A stretch of 64,000 nt of DNA from Bacteroidota bacterium (GTDB lineage: Bacteria > Bacteroidota > Bacteroidia > Chitinophagales > Chitinophagaceae). Of the stretch, positions 26,167-34,148 are shown piece by piece. Location of the stretch: NCBI GenBank assembly GCA_018267955.1, contig JAFDXL010000002.1, forward strand, positions 124,001-188,000, written 5' to 3'. The first letter of the stretch is position 1, and each line of letters starts with the position of its first letter. Under the pieces are notes generated by a model. That model did no database searches and was not told the origin of the DNA. It was given only the letters and a program-made list of their open reading frames with translations. The position numbers and the translations under genes were made by a program.

Positions 26167-27507
26167 ATGAAAAAAATATACGCTTCGGAATTCAGCTACA
26201 TTATCCGTCATTTAGTAAAATGGACTGTTATTGCCATCCCAGTATCGCTTATAGTGGGGTCGCTGGTTGCGTTGTTCCTGTACCTGCTTGATGAATCCAC
26301 AAAATTTCGCTGGCAACATTCCTGGTTGTTATTCCTGCTGCCGGTTGCCGGCGTGGGCATCCATTTTCTGTATAAACTATGGGGTAAAAATGCAGAAGCC
26401 GGTAACAACCTGATCATGGATGAGATACATGAGCCAGGCGGTGGTGTACCAACGCGCATGGCGCCGTTGGTGCTTATCACCACGATCATTACCCACCTGT
26501 TTGGCGGATCTGCCGGAAGAGAAGGTACGGCGGTGCAGATAGGTGGCAGCATGGCGCAATTGCTGGGCAAATGGTTCAAGCTGGATAAGCAAGACATTCG
26601 CATCCTACTCATCACCGGTATTGCAGCAGGTTTCGGAGCAGTGTTTGGCACACCGCTAACAGGCGCCATATTTGCACTGGAAGTATTAGCTATCGGGCGT
26701 ATACAATACAATGCTTTGATCCCATCGTTTATCGCATCGGTATTTGCAGACATTGTGTGCACGGCATGGGGCATTCATCACACGCACTACCAGATCAGCC
26801 TTCCCGCGTTTCATCTGCAGCAGGCATATGCAGGCAGCTACCTTCTGCTTTTGGCAAAGGCCGTACTTGCAGGGGCCGCGTTCGGGCTGGCGAGCTACCT
26901 GTTTGCCTGGCTATCTCATAATATAAGCAAGACGAGCAAAGCATATATACCCAAACACCAGTGGCTGATACCTGCCATAGGGGGGCTAGCCATCATAGGA
27001 TTGACCTATGCACTGGGCACGGAAGACTACCTGGGACTTGGCGTAACCTCTAAATATCCTAATGGCATATCCATAGTAAACGCATTTCATGCGGGCGGAG
27101 TAACAGACTTTAGCTGGCTGTGGAAGATCATCTTTACAGCGATTACGCTTGGTACCGGCTTTAAAGGCGGGGAAGTGACCCCGTTATTTTTCATTGGGGC
27201 TGCGTTGGGTAATACAATAGCCGCTTATTCAGGCGCACCGACAGACCTGTTTGCAGGACTTGGTTTTATAGCTGTATTTGCCGGCGCTACCAACACACCT
27301 ATTGCCTGCACCTTGATGGGCATAGAACTATTTGGCGGAGAACATGTGCTGTTTTACGCCATTGCATGTTTTACCGCCTACTATTTCAGCGGGCATTCGG
27401 GTATATACAAAGCGCAGCGCATAGCAGTTACCAAAAAGGGCACTCTTCGCTACCCGGAGCAGGCATTAGAAAAACTGCAGGATTATAAAAAAGATGATAT
27501 AAGATAA
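26167..27507 (+). CDS. CLC-F type fluoride/proton antiporter
   Basis: A 446-residue CLC-family membrane protein with the conserved elements GNNLI (79-83), GREGT (117-121, with the gating glutamate Glu119), [12 protein letters not shown] and [13 protein letters not shown]. In chloride-type CLCs the first motif is usually GSGIP with a serine that coordinates chloride. The Asn-bearing GNNLI and the GREGT form are what I know from CLC-F transporters that expel fluoride in exchange for protons. Its mRNA carries a crcB riboswitch, which strongly supports fluoride as the substrate. Located in the inner membrane. Pyrophosphatase, an enzyme inhibited by fluoride, is encoded 69 bases downstream. A chloride/proton function is the alternative. 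Confidence 0.88.
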   Translation: MKKIYASEFSYIIRHLVKWTVIAIPVSLIVGSLVALFLYLLDESTKFRWQHSWLLFLLPVAGVGIHFLYKLWGKNAEAGNNLIMDEIHEPGGGVPTRMAPLVLITTIITHLFGGSAGREGTAVQIGGSMAQLLGKWFKLDKQDIRILLITGIAAGFGAVFGTPLTGAIFALEVLAIGRIQYNALIPSFIASVFADIVCTAWGIHHTHYQISLPAFHLQQAYAGSYLLLLAKAVLAGAAFGLASYLFAWLSHNISKTSKAYIPKHQWLIPAIGGLAIIGLTYALGTEDYLGLGVTSKYPNGISIVNAFHAGGVTDFSWLWKIIFTAITLGTGFKGGEVTPLFFIGAALGNTIAAYSGAPTDLFAGLGFIAVFAGATNTPIACTLMGIELFGGEHVLFYAIACFTAYYFSGHSGIYKAQRIAVTKKGTLRYPEQALEKLQDYKKDDIR

Positions 27508-27543
27508 TCCTGATGATATTTTTACCGTCCGTGCTAATATCAG

Positions 27544-27551
27544 TAGCTTTG
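27544..27551 (+). promoter_or_regulatory. -7 promoter element before the pyrophosphatase gene
   Basis: TAGCTTTG lies 25 bases before the ppa ATG, so ppa may have its own promoter in addition to read-through from the CLC gene. Confidence 0.5.
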
Positions 27552-27576
27552 CGGCCGTAAAAAAACTATTGCGTTT

Positions 27577-28113
27577 ATGAATTTTAATCCATGGCACCAG
27601 GTGGCAATTGGACAAGAAAAACCGGCGGTGCTGAATTCTATTATTGAAATACCTAAGAACAGCAGGGCAAAATATGAACTGGATAAAGAAACCGGAATGC
27701 TGATGCTGGACCGCGTGCTTTATTCATCTGTGTTTTACCCGGCAAACTATGGTTTTATCCCCCAAACACTTGGCGAGGACAATGACCCGCTGGATATACT
27801 GGTATTATCACAAATTGAGATACAACCATTATGCATTGTGCGCGCCAAAATAATAGGCGTAATGCGTATGATAGACAATAACGAAGGCGATGATAAGATC
27901 ATAGCTGTAGCTGCCGATGACGTAAGCGTAAACCATATTGACGATATAGAGCAATTGCCATCCTATTTTCATAGTGAACTGAAACACTTCTTTGAAGAGT
28001 ATAAAACACTGGAAAATAAAACAGTGCTGGTAGAAGATTTCCAAAACAAAGAAGTAGCCATGCAGATAGTGGAGAAGGCAATAAATGATTATAAGGCGAA
28101 ATATCAAGGATAG
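27577..28113 (+). CDS. ppa: Family I inorganic pyrophosphatase
   Basis: Cytoplasmic enzyme that hydrolyses pyrophosphate to two phosphates, pulling biosynthetic reactions forward. Its 178 residues are normal for bacterial family I enzymes. The signature [12 protein letters not shown] (around residues 68-79) contains the metal-binding Asp residues, preceded by [13 protein letters not shown], and KYELDKETG supplies the substrate-contacting charged residues. Family I pyrophosphatases are strongly inhibited by fluoride, and the gene follows the riboswitch-controlled CLC gene, so extra enzyme under fluoride stress is a plausible benefit. A strong terminator follows at 28131-28170. Confidence 0.95.
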   Translation: MNFNPWHQVAIGQEKPAVLNSIIEIPKNSRAKYELDKETGMLMLDRVLYSSVFYPANYGFIPQTLGEDNDPLDILVLSQIEIQPLCIVRAKIIGVMRMIDNNEGDDKIIAVAADDVSVNHIDDIEQLPSYFHSELKHFFEEYKTLENKTVLVEDFQNKEVAMQIVEKAINDYKAKYQG

Positions 28114-28130
28114 AAAACCCTCTCTAAAAT

Positions 28131-28170
28131 GAAAATGGCACGGTGATCACCGTGCCATTTTCATTTTTTG
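28131..28170 (+). terminator. Palindromic terminator after ppa
   Basis: A perfect 32-bp palindrome (28131-28162) is followed by ATTTTTTG on the plus strand. It closes the CLC-ppa unit. Confidence 0.92.
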
Positions 28171-28341
28171 CTGACGAAGGCATAAAATCCAATTTGCTCG
28201 TATTCAATAGATTTATATTTTATATAAAATTTAATTCAATTTTTATCCCGGCTCTTTACTTTAACACCTGATTATAATAATTTAGCGTTGAGGAACGCTA
28301 TGGAATTACTTTTATCAGGCATTTATATAAACATAAAAAAT

Positions 28342-28387
28342 AACAGGTGATATTTATCACCATCAGCGATGAGATGCCTCACCTGTT
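28342..28387 (+). other. Inverted-repeat element with two alternative folds
   Basis: AACAGGTGA (28342-28350) can pair with TCACCTGTT (28379-28387), enclosing a small CATC/GATG hairpin, or its GGTGAT part (28346-28351) can pair with ATCACC (28356-28361). The two folds exclude each other. It lies in the leader of the small membrane protein frame at 28430; function unknown. Confidence 0.4.
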
Positions 28388-28429
28388 GATAACAAACCAG
28401 GTACGATTTTTATATTTAAACGCTATGAT

Positions 28430-28609
28430 ATGCAGATCGCTCTCAGGTCGATTGAAAATAATGACCAGCCTCAGATCAGGAAGGCTAGGAAGGTGATCCC
28501 TTTTGAACCACAAGTAAAAAAAAACCGTTACCTCAAAACAGGTCCGTTGTTTTGGTCGATCATGATTACCACTACAGTAGCTTTGGTACTTGAACTACTC
28601 GGGAAGTAA
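28430..28609 (+). CDS. Putative 59-residue single-span membrane miniprotein
   Basis: An ATG-to-TAA frame of 59 residues in the 615-base gap between ppa and the histidine kinase gene. The N-terminal half is polar and basic (SIENNDQPQIRKARKVIPFEPQVKKNRYLK) and the C-terminal half is one hydrophobic segment (GPLFWSIMITTTVALVLELLG) ending in Lys, which is the layout of a small cytoplasm-in membrane protein. The polar/hydrophobic division and the absence of odd codons suggest a real gene. A TATATTTA sequence, near the -7 consensus, lies just upstream. No family is recognised. It could be chance, since no clear ribosome-binding site is seen. Confidence 0.45.
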   Translation: MQIALRSIENNDQPQIRKARKVIPFEPQVKKNRYLKTGPLFWSIMITTTVALVLELLGK

Positions 28610-28728
28610 GCAACCTTACCCGAAAAACAACTATATATAGCTGTAAAAAATACCTGCATTTGATTTTTTAATATTTCAGCACTACTTTAGGGTGATTACA
28701 GCATTCAAGAACCCAAGCATATTATTAG

Positions 28729-30717
28729 ATGAGGCGCGTACTGACCGGACTGATACTTATATTGACATCTGTAATTTCTACTGCCCAGACAGATCATCCT
28801 AACTTCCAGGCGTTAATAAATCACGCAGCAACAGATACACAAAAACTAATTGCTTACCGGCAGATATTCGATTATTTCAAAAATTCCAACGAAGATTCTG
28901 CTAAAGTCTACCTGGAGCAGGGTCTTCAACGATTTACTGACCGCAACTATTTGCCCGGAAAAGCATCCATGCTTGGTATGCTTTGTGGCGTATACGATCA
29001 AATGGGGTATGCAGTAAGGGCACAGGAAGCAGGAGAACAGGCCTTAGCCATATATACTTCCATGCATAATGAACAGGGAGTTGCAAAAGCCCATAATGCA
29101 TTGGGCGTGGTGGAAGGACGCAGAGGCCAGTTTCAACCCGCGGTAGGCCACTTTCTTAAGGCACTGCAATACTTCGAAAGAGTAAATGATACACCTAATC
29201 TTATAGGCACTTATATTAAGCTTGGCACAGCCAACGATTTCAGCGGTAATAATAACCAGGCCAAAGCCTATTTGCACAAAGCCCTTGACCTTGCAGTACA
29301 CACAAAAAAAACAGGAAATACTGCATACCTGTATAATAACATGGGCGTGCAGTTTGCGAAGGAAAATAGTTATGATTCCGCCGTATACTATTTTCAAAAA
29401 TCGCTGGACCTGGCTAAAAGTCCGGAATTGGAAGAGATACGCCTGCAGCCATTGATGAACATAGGCCGGATCTATGCTGAACAAAATAATCACAAAAAAG
29501 CCCTTGAATACTATAACAAATCGCTTGCTATTGCTAAAGAAAAAAATTTAAAAGAAGAGCAGGCCCGGGTACTCCAATATATGGCCCAGTCTTATTTTGG
29601 CAGCGACGTTGATAAGGCAACAGATGCATTGGCGCAGGCATATGTACTAGCAAAAAGTATAGATAACAAGTTACTTCGCTCAGAAATATTAAACTCCCTG
29701 GCGCACCTTGCAGATACTAACAAAGATTATGAGGACGAAGTTGCCTACCTGAAGAAAGAGCGTGAACTACATGACAGCATCTTTACGATGGATAAGATGA
29801 AGGAGATAGCGAACCTGCAGGCACAATATGAACTGAATAAATCAAACACACAGCTCGACGCGCTGCGGAAATCGGAACAGCGCAACCTGCAAACGAAAAA
29901 CTACATCATCGTTATAGCATTAGTGTTGGCCATAACGCTGATAACCTTGTTATTTTTCTTTGGCAAAAGCCGCAGGCTGAATAAAGAACTTGCCGGGCGC
30001 GAGCAGGAACTAACCAGGCTAAACGATGTAAAAGATCGCCTGTTTTCTATTGTGGGCCACGACCTACGGGGGCCGATAGGCAACATACCTGTGCTGCTGG
30101 ATATATACCGAAACCCGGCAACACCGGAAAGTGAAAAGGAATTTATACTTGACTCGCTGGATGAGAATTCGCAGGCGTCTATTGAGACACTGGACAAGCT
30201 GCTGAACTGGGGAAAACTACAGATCAAAGGAGTAACATTGCAGCAGTCTGTGTTTAACGTGACGGATGTACTAAACAATAACCTGAAACTGCTGAAGGTA
30301 ACAGCGGATAATAAAAACATCACGATACAGAACAAAGTACCGGTACAAACACAGATATATACAGACGAGAACCATTTTAAATTTGTGGTGCGCAACCTGC
30401 TCTCTAATGCCATAAAATATACCCGTACCGGTGGTAATATAGAAATAGGAGCGGAGCAGAATGATGGGCATATTGTATTCTCAGTAAAAGATAATGGAAT
30501 AGGGATAGATCCTGAAAAGCAGAAACATATATTTGAGCCTTATAATTACAGTACCGTCGGCACATCTGACGAAGTGGGCAATAGCATTGGCCTTATGCTT
30601 TGCCGTGAATTCATTAAGCAAAACGGTGGTGATATATGGGTGAAAAGCGAAAAAGGACAGGGCACTACTTTTTACTTTTCGGTAATGGGGAATAAACCTG
30701 CAGCCGTCCTTAACTAA
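28729..30717 (+). CDS. TPR-type sensor histidine kinase
   Basis: A 662-residue sensor kinase. A signal peptide (VLTGLILILTSVISTAQ) is followed by about six to seven TPR units (residues 30-340) that lie outside the inner membrane, a short coiled coil, one membrane segment (YIIVIALVLAITLITLLFFFG, about 391-411), a HisKA-like dimerisation part with the phospho-acceptor His444 in SIVGHDLRGPIGNI, and a HATPase_c domain. In the ATPase the N-box is VVRNLLSNAIKYT, G1 is DNGIGID and the G2 region is GNSIGLML. The G2 loop departs from the usual GTGLGL, but the box is otherwise intact. No response regulator gene is adjacent, so it is an orphan kinase. The signal is unknown. Confidence 0.9.
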   Translation: MRRVLTGLILILTSVISTAQTDHPNFQALINHAATDTQKLIAYRQIFDYFKNSNEDSAKVYLEQGLQRFTDRNYLPGKASMLGMLCGVYDQMGYAVRAQEAGEQALAIYTSMHNEQGVAKAHNALGVVEGRRGQFQPAVGHFLKALQYFERVNDTPNLIGTYIKLGTANDFSGNNNQAKAYLHKALDLAVHTKKTGNTAYLYNNMGVQFAKENSYDSAVYYFQKSLDLAKSPELEEIRLQPLMNIGRIYAEQNNHKKALEYYNKSLAIAKEKNLKEEQARVLQYMAQSYFGSDVDKATDALAQAYVLAKSIDNKLLRSEILNSLAHLADTNKDYEDEVAYLKKERELHDSIFTMDKMKEIANLQAQYELNKSNTQLDALRKSEQRNLQTKNYIIVIALVLAITLITLLFFFGKSRRLNKELAGREQELTRLNDVKDRLFSIVGHDLRGPIGNIPVLLDIYRNPATPESEKEFILDSLDENSQASIETLDKLLNWGKLQIKGVTLQQSVFNVTDVLNNNLKLLKVTADNKNITIQNKVPVQTQIYTDENHFKFVVRNLLSNAIKYTRTGGNIEIGAEQNDGHIVFSVKDNGIGIDPEKQKHIFEPYNYSTVGTSDEVGNSIGLMLCREFIKQNGGDIWVKSEKGQGTTFYFSVMGNKPAAVLN

Positions 30718-30784
30718 GTTAACATATTCTCATAGCTGGATGGCATAAGTTTACCTGCGACTTAGGTGAGTAAAAACTTATGTT

Positions 30785-31120
30785 ATGAAGATCACTCTTT
30801 TAGCTTTGTCGCTGGTATTGGGTACTGCAACTGCTTATGCACAGAGCTTACCGCAATCGACCAGGAAGGCAACCAAGTCTGAAACAGGCAGCCATATGCA
30901 TATTAACAGCAAAGGAGAAAAAGACAAAGGCAACACAGCCGATAAAGCTACGCTGACTGCTCCAACGCAAAAGGCCGAACGTACCCGATACACGGAGCCT
31001 ATCAACCCAAGAGTAAACAGGATGAACGCCAATGGCAACAACACGCCGGTGCAAAACGCCACAAGGGTAATGAATGAAGGCCCGCAAAGAAGCGCCATTG
31101 ATACCAGTAAGATCAGATAG
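30785..31120 (+). CDS. Small secreted low-complexity protein, unknown
   Basis: A 111-residue protein with a clear signal peptide (MKITLLALSLVLGTATAYAQ). The mature part is rich in Thr, Lys, Asn, Gln and Arg with no predicted core (STRKATKSETGSHMHINSKG, KAERTRYTEPINPRVNRM). It looks like a disordered exported protein. It lies 67 bases after the histidine kinase gene on the same strand and may share its transcript. No family is recognised. Confidence 0.65.
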   Translation: MKITLLALSLVLGTATAYAQSLPQSTRKATKSETGSHMHINSKGEKDKGNTADKATLTAPTQKAERTRYTEPINPRVNRMNANGNNTPVQNATRVMNEGPQRSAIDTSKIR

Positions 31121-31183
31121 TGTTATCCAGGGTTAAACCTATAACCCATGATTTTTGCACGAATGAGTTATCTTAGTATCACT

Positions 31184-31636
31184 ATGACCAAAAGCTTATT
31201 TCTTCTTTTATGTGCATTGACCTTATGTTTCAGCATTCATGCCCAAACAGACAGTTCATCATGGTATGCAGGCAAGGTGCAATCCCTTTACCACTTGCAT
31301 AAAAATGAAGAAGCTTATAACACTTATCTCAAGTATGTTAAGATGCCCGGCATGAAGGCAGATGACCAAACTACAAGAATGTTTCTGGTGGCGGGAATGA
31401 GAGCGCTTGGCAGCAATGCATCGATAGACAGGAAGCCATTGATGGATTCGCTGGAATCGATCATTATACGCGATGCACGGTGGCTGCGTGTACGTGCAGA
31501 TGTATATGATGCGCTTAGCAGAAATGAGAAAGACCCATCTAAAGCAGCAGAATACACGAATCTGAAAAACACAGATAAAGTTAACTATGACAGCAGGTAT
31601 GCTCCCTATGACTACAAGGTAATAGTACCCTGGTAA
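31184..31636 (+). CDS. Small secreted protein, unknown
   Basis: The ATG at 31184 is chosen because it begins a good signal peptide (MTKSLFLLLCALTLCFSIHAQ); the frame extends 12 codons further upstream without improving it. The product has 150 residues. The mature part is mostly helical, with a possible TPR-like pair (LYHLHKNEEAYNTYLKYVKM, RADVYDALSRNEKDPSKAAEY) and no enzymatic motif. It follows the small secreted protein gene in the same orientation. Function unknown. Confidence 0.65.
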   Translation: MTKSLFLLLCALTLCFSIHAQTDSSSWYAGKVQSLYHLHKNEEAYNTYLKYVKMPGMKADDQTTRMFLVAGMRALGSNASIDRKPLMDSLESIIIRDARWLRVRADVYDALSRNEKDPSKAAEYTNLKNTDKVNYDSRYAPYDYKVIVPW

Positions 31637-31676
31637 ACCACGCTGATGGGGTGATGGCTATAAACTTAGGCCGATT

Positions 31677-31684
31677 TAGCTTTG
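31677..31684 (+). promoter_or_regulatory. -7 promoter element that decides the GNAT gene start
   Basis: TAGCTTTG lies 5 bases before the ATG at 31690. The longer frame starting at 31651 would begin upstream of this promoter. Confidence 0.6.
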
Positions 31685-31689
31685 CAGAG

Positions 31690-32541
31690 ATGGAAATAAG
31701 ATCGCTTAAGGACATTGGTTTTGATGCCCTGTATGCTGCATGGGATGAAGCATTTAAAGGGTACGCTGCCTCGTGGAGCCGCGAGGAATTACAAAAAGAC
31801 CTGAGGAGGCGTGGCTATACGCCTGAACTATCATTTGGGGCATTTGATAATGACAGGCTGGTGAGCTTTACACTGAACGGCATAGGTACATTTAACGGCA
31901 TCAAAACAGCCTATGATACGGGCACTGCCACTGTAGCAGACTACAGGGGCAAGGGCCTGGCTACACAGATATTTGAAGCGGCAGTTCCTCAACTGAAAGA
32001 TGCAGGTTGTAAACAATATCTGCTGGAAGTGTTGCAGGATAATAGCAGCGCTATATCTGTATATAAAAAGCTTGGCTTTACTATAACACGTGGATTTAAT
32101 TATTTCAGGCAGGAGGCGGACAAAATAAAAATTAAACACGCTACCCCGCTACATAATATTGAGATCAAGCCAATTACCATAGCGCTTAAAAATGAGATGG
32201 TGGCACTTGGAGATCATGCGCCCTCCTGGCAAAACAGTTTTGAATCTATAGAGCGTGCGTCGGACGACTTCGTAATGAAGGGTGCCTATAAAGCTGACGA
32301 ATTGATAGGCTATGGCATCCTGGCACCTGCAACAGGTGATATTACACAACTAGCAGTTCATAAAGATCATCGCAGGCAGGGAATCGGATCGGCAATACTG
32401 CATAGCCTTTTGCAAAGCAATAAAAGCGGTAAAACGAAAGTCATCAATACAGAGGAAACCGATGATGCGATCACAAGCTTTCTTGAAGCAAATGGAATAC
32501 CTAAGGGAGGTAGCCAGTATGAAATGATATTGGCATTTTGA
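31690..32541 (+). CDS. N-acetyltransferase with two GNAT domains
   Basis: A cytoplasmic protein of 283 residues counted from the ATG at 31690. The first GNAT domain (residues about 1-140) has the acetyl-CoA loop DYRGKGLATQIFEAA, then LEVLQDNSSAISVYKKLGF. The second (about 150-280) has the loop HKDHRRQGIGSAILHSLL and a C-terminal part EANGIPKGGSQYEMIL. Both loops fit the Q/RxxGxG/A pattern that binds acetyl-CoA. The acceptor substrate is unknown. A promoter box just before the start indicates a very short leader. Confidence 0.88.
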   Translation: MEIRSLKDIGFDALYAAWDEAFKGYAASWSREELQKDLRRRGYTPELSFGAFDNDRLVSFTLNGIGTFNGIKTAYDTGTATVADYRGKGLATQIFEAAVPQLKDAGCKQYLLEVLQDNSSAISVYKKLGFTITRGFNYFRQEADKIKIKHATPLHNIEIKPITIALKNEMVALGDHAPSWQNSFESIERASDDFVMKGAYKADELIGYGILAPATGDITQLAVHKDHRRQGIGSAILHSLLQSNKSGKTKVINTEETDDAITSFLEANGIPKGGSQYEMILAF

Positions 32542-32623
32542 TGCCCTTTATTAATAATGATAATTTCCCAATTCACACAGGAACTAAGTAGTTAAATTGC
32601 AGCCTGTTAATACAAGCTGCAGC

Positions 32624-33721
32624 ATGGCATCTCACAAAGCCGAACATCTGAAAGAAGTAGCTAAGCTATTTTTGAAACTAGGGATCATAGGATTTGGAGG
32701 CCCTGCCGTGCATATTGCATTAATGCAAAAGGAAGTAGTAGAAAAGAGGCAATGGATGAGCCATGAACACTTCATGGATCTTGTGGGCGCTACCAACCTG
32801 ATACCCGGCCCCAACTCTACCGAAATGACCATGCATTGCGGACATGAACATGCCGGCTGGCAAGGCCTTGTGGTGGCGGGTTTCTGCTTCATCATGCCGG
32901 CAGTGCTGATAACAGGTACACTGGCATGGGCGTATCAAACCTACGGCAGCCTGCCCGAAGTAGCCCCATTTTTGTATGGCATTAAGCCTGCCATCATAGC
33001 CGTGATCATATCTGTGATGATAACCCTGTGTAAAAAGGCATGGAAGAATACCACATTGGGTATCATCGGGATAGCGGCTGCTATAATCGCACTTTTGGGC
33101 GTCAATGAGATAGCAGTATTATTTGGCGCCGGAGCAATAGGTATGCTGTTGCAATCCATAAAACACAATCGCAGCCTTAGCGTAGTTGCGCCGGTTACGC
33201 TGCCGGCAGCTAAGTTATTCTCGATATTCCTGAAGATAGGCGCGATATTATATGGGAGTGGCTATGTGCTATTTTCTTTCATGGATAGTGAACTGGTAGC
33301 AAAGGGTATATTAAGCCGTCAACAACTGATAGATGCCATAGCAGTAGGACAATTTACGCCGGGGCCGGTATTTTCCGCTGCCACCTTCATAGGCTGGCAA
33401 ATAGGTGGCATCGGCGGCGCGGCCGCAGCAACGCTGGGCATTTTCCTTCCGTCATTCTTATTCGTAGCCTTGCTGAACCCGCTAATACCTAAGCTGCGCC
33501 GATCAAAGATAATGGCTGCATTTCTTGATACGGTAAATATTGTATCTGTAGCATTGATACTGGTGACCTGCATCAATATGGGACGCGATGCCATACAAGA
33601 CTGGCGTACGATCACTATAGCGATATTGAGTTTTGCGACGACGATAGCCTTCAAAAAACTCAATACCGCGTTTATAATAATAGGCGGTGCCTGCCTTGGA
33701 TATTTGTTACAGCTTTTCTAA
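32624..33721 (+). CDS. chrA: Chromate transporter family protein (ChrA)
   Basis: A 365-residue inner-membrane protein of the CHR family, counted from the ATG at 32624; a TTG at 32597 would add nine residues. It is a two-domain (long) CHR protein. The first half starts with FLKLGIIGFGGPAVHIALMQKE and has NLIPGPNSTEMTM; the second half repeats the pattern with FLKIGAILYGSGYVLFSF and GQFTPGPVFSAATFIGW. Long CHR proteins export chromate by a proton-linked mechanism, but some relatives act on other anions. No chromate-response regulator is adjacent. The gene lies between the GNAT gene and the convergent VOC gene. Confidence 0.9.
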   Translation: MASHKAEHLKEVAKLFLKLGIIGFGGPAVHIALMQKEVVEKRQWMSHEHFMDLVGATNLIPGPNSTEMTMHCGHEHAGWQGLVVAGFCFIMPAVLITGTLAWAYQTYGSLPEVAPFLYGIKPAIIAVIISVMITLCKKAWKNTTLGIIGIAAAIIALLGVNEIAVLFGAGAIGMLLQSIKHNRSLSVVAPVTLPAAKLFSIFLKIGAILYGSGYVLFSFMDSELVAKGILSRQQLIDAIAVGQFTPGPVFSAATFIGWQIGGIGGAAAATLGIFLPSFLFVALLNPLIPKLRRSKIMAAFLDTVNIVSVALILVTCINMGRDAIQDWRTITIAILSFATTIAFKKLNTAFIIIGGACLGYLLQLF

Positions 33722-33729
33722 ACTCACGT

Positions 33730-34134
33730 TTAGTCCTGCCCGGCATCTTCATCGCTTGCCTCCCATAGCTCGATCTTTATGCCCTCGGGGTCTATGATAT
33801 GGGCAAACTTACCATAATCATGCACCTGCATCTCGCCAACTTGTTCTATGCCTTCTTTCTTTAGTTCAGCCAGCAACCATTCCAGATCTTCTACCCTGAA
33901 ATTGATCATGAATTCTCTTTCCGAAGGTTGAAAATAATCTGTGCTATTGCGGAAGGCGCTCCAGATAGTAGAACCTTTCTTATCGGGGTTGTTTATATCG
34001 CGCCATTCGAATACGCTGCCATAAGGGCTGTTATCAAGGCCCAGGTGCTTTTGATACCAGGTGCGCATATAATCGGGATCATTGCTCTTGAAGAAAATGC
34101 CACCGATACCAGTCACTCTTTTTTTATCGCTCAT
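33730..34134 (-). CDS. VOC superfamily (glyoxalase/dioxygenase-fold) protein
   Basis: A 134-residue protein from the ATG at 34134; the longer frame runs into the end of the UbiD gene and has no start context. It has the paired beta-alpha-beta modules of the vicinal oxygen chelate fold: GIGGIFFKSNDPDYMRTWYQKHLGL in the first and FMINFRVEDLEWLLAELKKEGI in the second, ending in HIIDPEGIKIELWEA with the typical DPxGxxIELWE. Metal ligands are not certain. It starts 14 bases downstream of the UbiD stop and is probably cotranscribed. The substrate is unknown. Confidence 0.85.
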   Translation of the reverse strand: MSDKKRVTGIGGIFFKSNDPDYMRTWYQKHLGLDNSPYGSVFEWRDINNPDKKGSTIWSAFRNSTDYFQPSEREFMINFRVEDLEWLLAELKKEGIEQVGEMQVHDYGKFAHIIDPEGIKIELWEASDEDAGQD

Positions 34135-34148
34135 GGAAATAGTTTTTT

